Assembly (NCBI RefSeq): GCF_020379485.1
Contig: NC_063451.1
Span: 24,348,630-24,412,629 of the forward strand
Direction of reading: 5' to 3'
DNA: 64,000 nucleotides
Source: Brassica napus
Lineage: Eukaryota > Streptophyta > Magnoliopsida > Brassicales > Brassicaceae
In this document: positions 22,617 to 33,382 of the stretch, one piece after another
Layout of the letters: the number at the start of each line of letters is the position of its first letter
How positions within the stretch are numbered: the stretch's first letter is position 1
The notes under the pieces: model-generated
Seen by the model: only the letters and a program-made list of their open reading frames with translations
Databases searched by the model: none
Told to the model about the DNA's origin: nothing
Made by a program: the position numbers and the translations under genes

Positions 22617-25477
22617 TTACAGCTCGTCCTACACAAAGATCAGACTCATATAAGTATAAACCATTTTCACAACAATTAAATATCTTTCATGGATGAGATA
22701 GAAAACACCACTTACATGGTAATCATCCATGTAATCACGTGGATTAGGCTGCAAAAACAAAAACATATTCAACTCACTTTCTTTCTTTCTAGAAACAACA
22801 GAGTTAAGAAGATTGAGAAGAAGAAGAAGAAACACTATAGAGTTTGATCAATGGTGTACGTACCCTTTTGTAACGCCTCCTCCTGTCTCCATACCGGTGG
22901 TCCCTCTCCTTCCTTCTACGTTCCCCTTCTTCTCTTGCCTTCCGTGATTCCTGTGATTGTCAAAATTTTGTATGGCCATGCAAGAAGACTAAGATACTTT
23001 ACACAGAAACAAGAACCTGTTTTGTAATTAAAAAAAAGAAAAAAGAAACGAACCTCATCTTCTCTAGCTTTTCTTTCTTTCTCAGCTTCCGCAAATAACT
23101 CCTTCTCAGACTGGTGTGTATATCATATTAAAATTTTAAAATATTATATACATTTTCTATACAAAAACCACAGAGAAGCAAAAAAGATAATCAAAGGCTT
23201 GGAGGAATCTCACCTCCCTGTGCTGTTCAAAATAGTCATCCACCATGGTTCTTGCATATTGAGGGTCATCAGTGATCAAGATATTGTCAAATATCGAACC
23301 AGCCTTCACCTGCAATATTAACCATCAATCTTTTAATCCAGTATATGAGCTCTAACCCTTGTCTAAAATGATGAATTTTTATCTTATATTTCCTGTTTCT
23401 TTTTGTTTCCTGTTCTACGCTAAAAATTTGCAGTAACCATTATTGTATAACTCTCTGGTGATGGAGAAAGAGTATTAAAGTTAATAATATTGGATACCAT
23501 TCAAGAGAAGATCTAGAAGTTACCTGCCATACTTCAATGCCTATATATTTTATAGGCTTCAGAACATAAAGATCTGGATCATCTTCAAACTCTGCAAGGC
23601 AACAAAAAAAAAAACAGAGAAGCTCAAGCTTATTAGCATCAACAAGAAGTAATCCAGCCCACAAAACGCAAACAACACATTAAATAACATGCCTGGATTA
23701 TCTATCCATGGGTTCTTCCACTTTCCCTTGTAGTTAGGGTTCTTGATTTTCTGTAGGGAAATATAATGTTTTGATAAAAATTCAAATGGTGTAGAAGAAA
23801 AATTGAGTAAATAAAAGCATAACCATTGATGGCTGTTGAATCCATTTACCTTTGCTTTCCAAGGACCTTTGTACGCTGGATTTGGGATCTTAGGGGCTTC
23901 CCATGGACCATTTTCTTCCTCGTCCCAGTCCTCAGGCTAATAACAAAAGGAAAGAGAGAGAGAGAGAGAGCTTAACAACACTATCACAAACCAATGAGTT
24001 CCCAAAAACTTAAGACTAGTACTAAAATGCAAATCACTCAAAAGAGACCACCCACTTTTAACAGTACATACCTCTTCAGCTTTCTGATCTTTAACTTCTC
24101 GAGGAATCGAATCATAACCCTGTTTACAAAACAAAAAGGAAGAACACAGTTGCCTGAATCAAACTAAGAACTAACTGAATAGCTTCCTCTCAATACAATT
24201 AATGTCTTTATATATTGCTACAAAGTTTACTAAACAAGTTACCTCTGGTTTGACATCATCAGGGTCATCTATATATTCTCTATCATCCCAATCCACTGGC
24301 TACATAACAAAAAAGTAGTCATAAGTCATACTAATAGCTAAGCTAAGTGTAATTAGTAATCCACATTGCAAATAGTTTACCTTCTTTGCATTTTTAACTT
24401 TAATCTTCCTTGGAGGAAGGATGTCCCAGTCTGTGTACATACTTCCAAACTCCCTCTCTTTGTTATCAACCAGAACGCTGTAAGAAGCATCAGGCCGCAA
24501 GATAAACGTGTAGAAATGGTTTAGCTTGTCTGTTTCACACTGCAGATCCTTTTTAATCGGATAGTTCTGTCCCTGGTATGATAGAATCACATGAAGCTTC
24601 TTCGTCTGCGTTCCACATATGTCTGGTCCAAACATTAGACTGCACATGTACAGAAACACTAATCAGAATCCCCAAACACTAGTAAGCAATTTCATTGTTC
24701 TTTCTACTATGGCCTCATAACTAAACCAAGTCAATTTGACTAAGGTTGCTATATAACCTTCTAGGAACTGAATGTTCACTAAAAGAAGACATTAAGATTA
24801 TAACCTGTAAGGAGTATCACCACCAAACTGCTTCTGGTTAACGTAGCCAGAGAGGAGCTTGATGTAAGCGCCACCACATTCAATGTCCTGTTCGATTTTG
24901 ACAGAGTACTGGACAACAAGAGTCCGGTTCTTGTTGCTGAACTCTTGAATCTTTGCAGAAATGGCATAATGCTTGGCGTCATTATACGTCTGGATACCTA
25001 AAGAAAATCAAAGTCAGCTTCAAATACTCAAAGCCAATAATACACTAGAGAACACCCAAACATATCTAAGAACTAAAACTAAGACTCTCTAACTGATTCT
25101 TCAGACCCAATTGGTTAAAAATCTTAAAAGGGTTGAAGAAAGGAGGTACCTTTATTATCGGGATCGCCGGGCCATTTGCCGGCGGTGTGCTTAAAGGTGC
25201 CAGCTTTGCCTTCGTTTCTCTTCCAATCAGATAAGACCCATCTGCTTTTCCATCCACCTGAACGAATCTCACTATGTTAACAACAGGAATCTATAAATAG
25301 AAAGCCTAAAGATGGAAACTTTTTTTAAGAAAGAGAGTGTTGTGATAACACTTCACCTTCGAAATGCTCTTCAAAGAAGATCTCAGAGAAAGCCAAGGGA
25401 GTTAGAGTGAGAAGAGAGAAGAGGAAGAGGAAGAGGAAGAGGTGGAAAGACTTGAGCTTGTTTTGGGTTAAACCCAT
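22617..25477 (-). CDS. CRT3: calreticulin-3, complete, 14 exons
   Basis: The exons, 5' to 3' on the minus strand, are 25357-25477, 25150-25257, 24805-24997, 24381-24639, 24243-24299, 24072-24119, 23850-23936, 23693-23750, 23524-23591, 23214-23309, 23054-23110, 22864-22950, 22716-22748 and 22617-22628. They give 427 residues in frame. The protein has a signal peptide with a Phe/Leu core (residues 12-30). The lectin-like N domain carries both calreticulin signatures ([36 protein letters not shown]). The P domain has WDD and PEDWDEEE repeats and PW(K/I) blocks. The C-terminus is basic and Arg-rich, typical of the plant CRT3 branch, and ends HDEL. It acts in ER folding control; in Arabidopsis it is needed for the immune receptor EFR. 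One intron (after 23,693) uses a GC donor. The last exon is 12 nt and encodes DEL-stop. Confidence 0.95.
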
Positions 25478-26910
25478 TTCTTTCCAGAATCTCTATCTCT
25501 CTCACTTGCTTATTGACATGGCTCGGGAGATCGTAAGTTCTTTAATAGCAAAGATGAGGAACATAGGAGTGAGAGTTGACGCTGAGTCAGTCATCGTTTG
25601 GTATAATTACGATACTACCCCGGTTCTGGATTGTTCTTTCCTCCTTTCGTGTTTCAAGTCTTGTTTTCCTGTTTACAAGTCGTCGCAATGGTGTGGAAAT
25701 GTTCAAAGTTCGTTAAATGCTGCTATATGTTTCATGCATTAACCTTACTGTCGCCACAATGATATTGATATGCTGCTACCTAGTTTTCTCCTAAGTAGTT
25801 AGTAGGCTTGGTGAATTCATTTTATGGCCTATTATTATTGTGAAGACCACATGAAAATCTTTTTTAGAACTCATTTAGCTGGATTGGGCCTTTTCGGGTT
25901 TCATTATATTTATCTAAACTATTAAAAAGGGAAGTATATTTTGTACTTGACCCAGACTTTTCCACAATAATTACCATTGAATGTCACTGTATTAAACACA
26001 TCGTTTATGAAGTTACTAAACCATATCATTTAACCATTATTAAACCATCTAATTAAATTTGATGCTGATAGATGCAATCCATGTTCGAAAACTCCGCTAA
26101 GACACCTAATTGAGCGCTGGCGAGACGCTCGACGTGGCTAGACCGTGGTGATTTTGCCATAACCGGCAAACAAATCGGAAGTAGCAATTTTTTTTTGAGT
26201 TTCGAATGTTTAAATCTGATGCTTAATAACTAATCTATGTATTTGGGACATAAATAAGACGAAATCACTCAACAATTTGATTATTTACAGTTGATGGCCG
26301 CCATGAAAATAGTTTGCACAGTCGCAAACCCTATAAAAAGATTGGGGAAGATGACGAGAAAATTACCATTATGCCACTCAGTAAATGAAAAATAAGAAGA
26401 AAAAATGCAAAATACGTTAGGGACAGTCGAACCAAAGAACTCCAGAGTAAAACCAGCATTTCTTACCACTTTACCGGGGGATTTTAATGATATTCATCAC
26501 ACACGAAAATATATCACACTGGTGGTCTTGATTTTTACTTTTTATATTTTAAGATAAATAAAAAGTCTTTTTGTTTACTTGGTAACATAAAACTGATCTG
26601 TTTGTTCCCAGAAAAAAATAACAGGATAATGGACTTTTTATTAATCATATATTATTTTACCACAAATCAAAATAATATTTATCGACAGCCCAAATTATAA
26701 TTATAATCTCAATTGTTTTTTTTGTTGGTAATTTGTTCTAGCGTTTAGAAAATCATTTAAGAATCTACATTACATATTGTTAACAGAAAACTTCTTAAAT
26801 TATGTAAAAACATTTAATTCAGTAGAGTAATATAGATATTGTCACTGTAAAATCAGTAATGTTTTGCATATTATTATTTAGTATATAATAAACATTCCAA
26901 TATAACTAAT
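25478..26910. other. intergenic, no gene seen
   Basis: This holds the CRT3 promoter side and then AT-rich spacer up to the CACTA element. The open frame at 25,407-25,742 overlaps CRT3 exon 1 in antisense and resembles nothing known. HDA8, expected here from Arabidopsis synteny, is not found. Confidence 0.6.
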
Positions 26911-26934
26911 CACTACAAAGAAAACATCAAGGAT

Positions 26935-27420
26935 TCTGAGGGAAAAAATCGTCGGAATTTCGTCGGAATATCGTTATTCCGACGAAACACGTTGTCGGAA
27001 ATAATTCCTCGTAATTTCTTTTTTCCTCTGAAATCCCTCGGAATTTTCCGACGGAATTCCGAGGAAATAAATTTCCGAGGAAATTCCGAGGATCCCTTGT
27101 TTGTCGGAAAAGTCCTCTGAATATACCGAGGTAGAACTTCGTTGGGATAATTCCTCGGAAGTTCATCGATCGATGCGTGTTTGGACATATATACATCGAT
27201 CGATAGGAGTATACCGACGGACTTTTTCCTCGGTTTATTCCGAGGAACTGTTCCCTCGGTATATTCCGAGGGATCCGTTCCTCGGAATTTTCCGAGGGAG
27301 TTGTCCCTCGGAAAATTCCGAGGGAAATGTCCCTCGCTATATTTTTTAAAAAAAACGGATCGATCGATGCGCTTTTGTTCAAAAACGCATCGATCGATCT
27401 AGTGAAAAATATAATTAATT
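26935..27420. repeat. left subterminal repeats of CACTA
   Basis: This is a dense series of TTCCGAGG, CCTCGGAA and TTCCGACG units, in both orientations and often forming palindromes. It is mixed with CATCGATCGATG palindromes near 27,165-27,200 and 27,355-27,400. In En/Spm, TnpA binds subterminal repeats of this kind; applying that to these motifs is inference. Confidence 0.8.
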
Positions 27421-27578
27421 TCCTCGGAATGTAAAAAATATTAATTTTTTTGAAAAAATAAAATTTCTGAAATTTAAATTCGAAAATATGAAATTAAAAG
27501 TAAAATTGAAATCATATTAATTAATATTCAAAGTTTCACAAATAAAAATAAAACATTCCGAGATTGGGGAAAAAAAAA

Positions 27579-29794
27579 CTACGGGTCTGGCACGTCCGGG
27601 AACACCTCGTTCGGGTACATCCTCTGCATCATCTCCATCATTTGCTGGTTCAGCCTCCTCTGTGCCTCATAGCCCGCCTGTTGAGCCGCCATCTGGGTCT
27701 CCAACAAAGATATTCGATCATCTTTGTCCTTCAACTGAGCCGTAAGTACTTCTGGATCAACAAAGGGCGGTGGTGCAGAAGAAGGAGGAACCGACCGGGT
27801 GCGACGACCCAAACCGAACAAACGTCCCTTCTTCTTTGGAACCGACTGAATAGAAAAAAGCCAAATTTAGAAATTTAAACCAAGAAATAAATGAATTGAA
27901 CTTTAAAAAAAAAAGAACTTACGGATTCAACGATTTCGTTGATTCGAAACCGGGACAAGTTGGTCGAAGCCGTCGAAGCGTCATCCTCGGTTTGAAGCTG
28001 AGACACTTCGTCTACCACCTGAGTTTGGACCAGGTCGACCACGTCCCTCACAAGACCGTCATCAATCTGGCCGGTCTTCTTGTTGGTATACGCCCTCCTC
28101 ATTAGGGCGAGATCATCGACCGGCTCGCCATCATTTTCTTCCGCCTTGAAAAAAAACATAAAATTAAAGAAACATTAGAAATTAGAAGAAATGCACAATA
28201 AATTTAAATTCTGAAACTCAAATAATTGAAGAAAAAGCGGTTGAACTTACCATGCGATCTCCGAGAGTGGCAATAGATTGAGCACCCAAGTTATGCTTGT
28301 AGATGCCCTTCCCTTTACGGTCGCTCCTGCGGTTGGTGGAGTTGGTGGAAGAAGTTTCTTTCGTCTCCTCCTTATCCCAATGCGCACACAACTCCTTCCA
28401 GACCGTGTCGTTCATCGACTTTGGGACCTTTTAATTAAAAAAAAAGAAAAAGTTTAATAAATTAAAAAATAGTTTAATAAATTAAAAAATTGTTTAATAA
28501 ATTAAATCGAACCTTATTGATTTCCCACTTCTTCTTCCACTCGTGGATCTGCTTCCCATAGTTGTCCATTACTTTATGGACGAAGTGGTGATAGATAAAG
28601 AGCGTCTCATCGGAATTCCAGTTGAACTCTTGCTGAAAAAAAAACACAATTAGTAGAAAATTTATATTAAAGATTAAAAATATAAGTAAAAAATTAGAAT
28701 ACTTACCGCAAACTGACGAAACCACAGAACCTGCTTGTCGGTTGGGAAGTGAGTGAAAGTCGGATGTCCACTGTCGAGGGCCGAGTACATCATACGGTTG
28801 ATCCATGCGCTGATCCCGTTCCCGGATCGGTTGAACCTTATTAAAAGAACAAACGGTTAATAATGAATCCAAATTTAAAGAAAAAAAAATGTTTAATTAC
28901 CATGTTTGACCCCGTCCATGTGGATACGGAGTGAGATACGGAAGATGGTCACGACCGGGCTGTTGAACCAACTCCGCAACCCTCATCACTCCCGGAGGAC
29001 CCGGAGGAACAGGAGCGGATGCAGCAGCGGGAGCGAGAGGAGCATGAGCGGGTGCAGCAGAGGGAGATGTATGGTTGGAGCTGTGGGGCGAAGGGGAATC
29101 CTGAAAATGGCTGGAATCCCGAGACTGGCTCCCCGTACCACCACGACCACGACGCTGTCGAGGCCGGGTCTGATCATCATGAGACCTGTAAATTAAAAAA
29201 ATATATTTAATAAATACAGAAATATATAAATTAATTTTTTTATTAAAAAAAAATCCCAAATAATTTAATCACAGAAAAAGATTTATATATATTAAATTTT
29301 TTTAATAAATATATAAAAATAGTTCTAATAAACAAAAAATAGTTTTAATAAATAAAAATTGTTTAATAATTACAAAAAAATAGTTTTAATAATATATATA
29401 TATGAAAAATATTTTTAAATCCCAAATAATAGTAGTTAATCACAAAAAAAGTTTTATAGATATTTAAAATGTTTTGTAAAATCCAAAAAATCGAATTTAT
29501 ATAGAAATTTTTTTTTGTAAAATCCAAAAAAACGAATTTATATAGAAAAATCGTTTTGTAAAATACAAAAATCGATTTTATATACAAAAATCGATTTTAT
29601 AAATACAAAAAATAAAAAAATTATAAAAAAATTCTAAATCAATTCAACAAAATAAATTATTCAACCAAATCACAATTCTAAACCTATTATACAACCAAAT
29701 CACAATCCTAACCAATCACCCTAACAAAAATCTATCAAAACTACACAAAAACCTAACAAATAGAACCTAAGAGAGTGGGATAGGGTCCTTACAT
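27579..29794 (-). CDS. CACTA TnpA-like protein (Transposase_24 type)
   Basis: The exons on the minus strand are the start bases ending at 29793, then 28901-29185, 28707-28836, 28513-28632, 28251-28427, 27923-28144 and 27579-27845. They join in frame to 400 residues. The initiator is split: AT at 29794-29793, then a 607-nt intron, then G at 29185. The N-terminus is Arg/Gly- then Pro/Ala-rich and low complexity. The middle block (about 95-230) has the [20 protein letters not shown] and [10 protein letters not shown] stretches of the Ptta/En/Spm family (PF03004). The C-terminal coiled coil ([20 protein letters not shown]) suits dimerisation. It would bind the subterminal repeats and help excision in the nucleus. 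No stop or shift is seen. The split start is inferred from the in-frame join and good splice sites. Confidence 0.82.
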
Positions 29795-29999
29795 GATTTG
29801 TGTAAGAGAAGAGGGAGATCGCCGGAGATATCGTCGGATTTCAGGGGGAAATCGCCGGAGAGAAAGAGAGGAGTCGCGCAGAGGAAGAAGAGAGAAATGG
29901 GGAAGAAGAAGGGGCTCGTGGTTATAAAACCTAGGGTATTATCCGTCGGAATTCTAATTTCAATTTTCGCGAAATATTTGCCCGGTAAAATGAAAATAT

Positions 30000-30540
30000 T
30001 TTGAGGAAATTCCGACAGATAGTAAAATATCCGTCGGAATTTCCTCGGAATATTCCGAGGAAATACCGAGGAACTAGTGTTTGGGGTTTCAAAACATCAA
30101 TTTTTTGCCGTATTTCATTTCTTATACAAGTGTAATGCATACCATTGAGGATTCTTTGTATACATGAGCATAAACCATGAAATAACAAATTTCAAAACTA
30201 ATTGAAAGTATTCCCTTTACCGTTCATTAAAAGGTATAAGTGTTTCTCTTATGTTGCGAGATTTCGTTCATACAATCGGAAAAGTGTTAATTATACGGTA
30301 AGGAACAAATTTTTGACTTCATAATGAACGTAAGACACTTAATAAGGGTTATATAGGTGTTATTCAAACGGCAAAACGTTGTTTTCGGTTTAAAAACCCT
30401 ATTTCCTCGGAATTTCCTCGGATTATTTCGAGGGAACTCCGAGGAAACCCTCTTCTTCCTCGAAATTTCCTCGGAATATTCCGAGGAAATTCCGACGAAC
30501 TAGTGTTTGGGGTTTCAAAACGTATTTTTTTTTAAAAAAC
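30000..30540. other. spacer with CCTCGG palindromes upstream of TnpA-like gene
   Basis: There is no gene here. TTCCTCGGAATATTCCGAGGAAA-type palindromes occur near 30,040-30,075 and 30,400-30,500. The region lies between the divergently transcribed TnpA-like and ATHILA-ORF1-like genes and may hold both promoters. Confidence 0.6.
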
Positions 30541-31145
30541 GCATCGATCGATGCGTTTTTGAACAAAAACAAATCGATCGATTACTAAGATGGCTCGCGC
30601 CGTAAGATTGTGATCGATCGATGAGAGTATCCCATCGATCTATCGACAATCTGAATTGTTCCTCGGAATTTCCTCGGAAAATCTTGTATGTTTTTTTAAA
30701 AATGCATCGATCGATGCGTTATAGAACAAAAACGCATCGATCGATTACTAGGATGGACCGGGCCGTAAGATTGTGATCGATCGATGAGAGTATCCCATCG
30801 ATCTATCGACAATCTGAATTGTTCCTCGGAATTTCCTCGGAAAATCTTGTATGTTTTTTTAAAAATGCATCGATCGATGCGTTATAGAACAAAAACGCAT
30901 CGATCGATTACTAGGATGGACCGGGCCGTAAGATTGTGATCGATCGATGAGAGTATCCCATCGATCGATCGACAATCTGAATTGTTCCTCGGAATTTCCT
31001 CGGAAAATCTTGTATGTTTTTTTAAAAACGCATCGATCGATGCGTTATAGAACAAAAACGCATCGATCGATTACCAAGATGGCCCGGGCCGTAAGAATGT
31101 GATCGATCGATGCGTTATAGAAAAAAAACGCATCGATCGATGCGT
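30541..31145. repeat. four-copy 163-bp tandem repeat
   Basis: The unit start GCATCGATCGATGCG recurs at 30541, 30704, 30867 and 31030, exactly 163 bp apart. Each unit holds several ATCGAT palindromes, a CCGTAAGA..TGTGATCGATCG block and two CCTCGGAA motifs. Copies two and three are almost identical, which suggests recent amplification. The fourth is partial, with an extra CATCGATCGATG near 31,130. Confidence 0.9.
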
Positions 31146-31653
31146 GTTCGGAAAACAGAATTATAAGGCAAAACCCGACCTTTTTTGGATCTAAACCTTA
31201 GAACTCTCATCCCCTCCGATTTCCCCTATAATTCGCCCCCCCCTTTCTCTCTCTATAATCATCCGATTTGAACAATTTTGGGCTCTATTCCACTTGATTT
31301 TTCGAGCTCTACCTGATTCCTACACTCGTCTTCACCCTAAGACAGGTATACTCCGCGAATCTCCACATTCTGAAATCGTGTTCTTGAGCAATTTTTTGGG
31401 TTTTGTGAATTTCTTATTTCCGTGTTGATTCCTTGATCAAATATGCATGAAACAGATGTTTAAACATGGAATAGAACACAATTGTCTGTGATCAACGAGT
31501 TTGGAACATGATTTGAGATGATTTAGGGATAGAGAATTTTTTTCAATTTCGTTTTTTTTTATCACAACTCGATTTCGCTTTTCATTTTCATGTTGCTTTG
31601 AGTTCTTAATTGATTATAACCATGTTGAGAGCAATGATTCTATTTTGTAGAGA

Positions 31654-33102
31654 ATGAAGCGCACGAAAACATCAGCAAAGAAAAACACACAAGAAGAGGG
31701 TTCGTCACAGCTGGAGAAGCAAAGGCCAAAGAAGTGGGATAAGTCTGATACCACCCACTACAACAACATGAAGAAGGTAGCCGTTCCGGCTACACAACTA
31801 GCATGTCCTGAGACGATGACAATATTGGGAATCAAAGCAGACATTGAAGGACTGTTCCAGAACATGGGTCTAGGCCAACTATGCAACCTCAAGGAACCCA
31901 CTTATCCGGAGTTGGTACGCCAGTTCATAGCATCCGCATACGTCACCCGTCCCGATGATAGCCATCAGGAAGGTTTTCTGGCATTCGTAGTGCAGAAAGT
32001 ATACTATGAGGTATCTTTCACAGACCTCTGCGGACTATTTGGATTGAGTGCGGGGGAGAGGACATATGGTCTTTATTGGACTTCAGAGCTGTTGAACTTC
32101 TGGGAAACGATTGGCACAGGGGTTTATAGATCTTCTCAGGCAAAGGAGTCACTTATCCGGAGCCCAGTACTGAGATATGCGACACGCCTCATTGGCTCAT
32201 TGCTATACGGGACAACCACAGCCGCATCAGTCACGCAATGGGAGTTGTGCCTCCTGTACCAAGGTGTGAGGCATTTGCTACCGGCATTTGGAAACTCTAC
32301 ATTCCCACCTGCTACTGCCTTCAACATGGGAGCGGTGCTGGCCGCAAACTTAGCAGGATACAAGGGGAAAGTAACCAAATCCAAGAGCAATGCATGTGGA
32401 TTTGGTGCAGTGATTACTCGGATCCTTAGACATGTGGGTGTAGACTGCGAGAACCAGCAGGTAGCACTGGACAGATCGAACAACATTGCTTGGAACTACC
32501 TGGATGTCATTTCTCTAGTAAGTAAGGAGTTCATAGCTGGTCCCCACTCGAGGATCCATCGGGATGGTCCTTACGTCTACGTATTCCAGGACCGAGCGAA
32601 GAAAACACTCTACTGCCACCTGCCTCAGATCGGCCTGACTGCTCTACTTTCAGAGGCTGCAGTTGAGTTCCTACCCCCTGCTACCGCACTAGTAGACAAG
32701 CCATCCTTCTTCACGCCAAAATATCAGACCAAAGGCAAGGGCGTGGTTGATGAAGAAGGACAAGATGAGGCTGCACAAGCCATTCCAGATGATTCACAAC
32801 CCCATCAGCTACTCCCATCAGACTCCAGCCAGTACAAGCTGCAAGAGCTTCCACCGAACGCCACTTCGCGCCAGCAACAACATTGGAGAGATCAGAGCAT
32901 AAAGACAAACAACGACATGCTACACAAGATCTGGGCTGCCATTTCACGTATCAGGCCGTGTCGTTGCCAAAAGGATGATGTAGTTCATCGGGACAACTCT
33001 CCATCCAGCTCTGGTTCGGGTTCGAGTGGTACACACAGGGTAAGAAAGAGGTCCAAGAGACCCAACGATGCAGGAACATCTGGAGCAGGAGACGAGGAGT
33101 AG
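31654..33102 (+). CDS. ATHILA ORF-1-like protein captured in CACTA
   Basis: This is one open exon of 482 residues; the ATG follows a likely splice acceptor (TAG just before 31,651). Residues about 60-330 look like the ATHILA ORF-1 family (PF03078), known from Ty3/gypsy ATHILA retrotransposons. The pattern is PTYPELVRQF, then YEVSFTDLCGLFGL, then a domain ending before PPATALVDKPSFF. The N-terminus is Lys-rich. The C-terminus is polar, with a basic RKRSKRP tail that may be a nuclear signal. It is coded on the strand opposite to TnpA and TnpD, between them. Its role is unknown; the family match is from memory of its pattern. It is fully open, so it may still be under selection or be a recent arrival. 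Confidence 0.7.
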   Translation: MKRTKTSAKKNTQEEGSSQLEKQRPKKWDKSDTTHYNNMKKVAVPATQLACPETMTILGIKADIEGLFQNMGLGQLCNLKEPTYPELVRQFIASAYVTRPDDSHQEGFLAFVVQKVYYEVSFTDLCGLFGLSAGERTYGLYWTSELLNFWETIGTGVYRSSQAKESLIRSPVLRYATRLIGSLLYGTTTAASVTQWELCLLYQGVRHLLPAFGNSTFPPATAFNMGAVLAANLAGYKGKVTKSKSNACGFGAVITRILRHVGVDCENQQVALDRSNNIAWNYLDVISLVSKEFIAGPHSRIHRDGPYVYVFQDRAKKTLYCHLPQIGLTALLSEAAVEFLPPATALVDKPSFFTPKYQTKGKGVVDEEGQDEAAQAIPDDSQPHQLLPSDSSQYKLQELPPNATSRQQQHWRDQSIKTNNDMLHKIWAAISRIRPCRCQKDDVVHRDNSPSSSGSGSSGTHRVRKRSKRPNDAGTSGAGDEE

Positions 33103-33382
33103 GAGCTATCACCGGCTATTTTATTTTCTTTTCTATTCTAACGTTTTATGGTCTTATTTTCTGTTAATTTTGAACTGAGTTTTTTTTTAGGTTTCTTAAT
33201 TATGAGTTCGTATTTCTTTTACATGGTTTCTTTGTTTTATTTGGTTGTGTTTTGTGTAGCTTTTAATTCGTATTCAGCTTTGCCTTGCTAGATAAACCAA
33301 ATAACTATTATCCGAGGAAAGAGGTTATATCAAGTGTTCCTCGGAATTTCCTCGGTATTTCTTAAAAAAAAAAAAAATAAGT

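Noticed and set aside
25407..25742. 111-codon plus-strand frame near the CRT3 start
   Set aside because: It begins as the antisense of the CRT3 signal-peptide repeat and shows no known domain.
30541..31145. Regular repeat array considered as CRISPR or as a centromeric satellite
   Set aside because: Units are contiguous without unique spacers, the genome is a plant, and only four copies lie inside a CACTA element.
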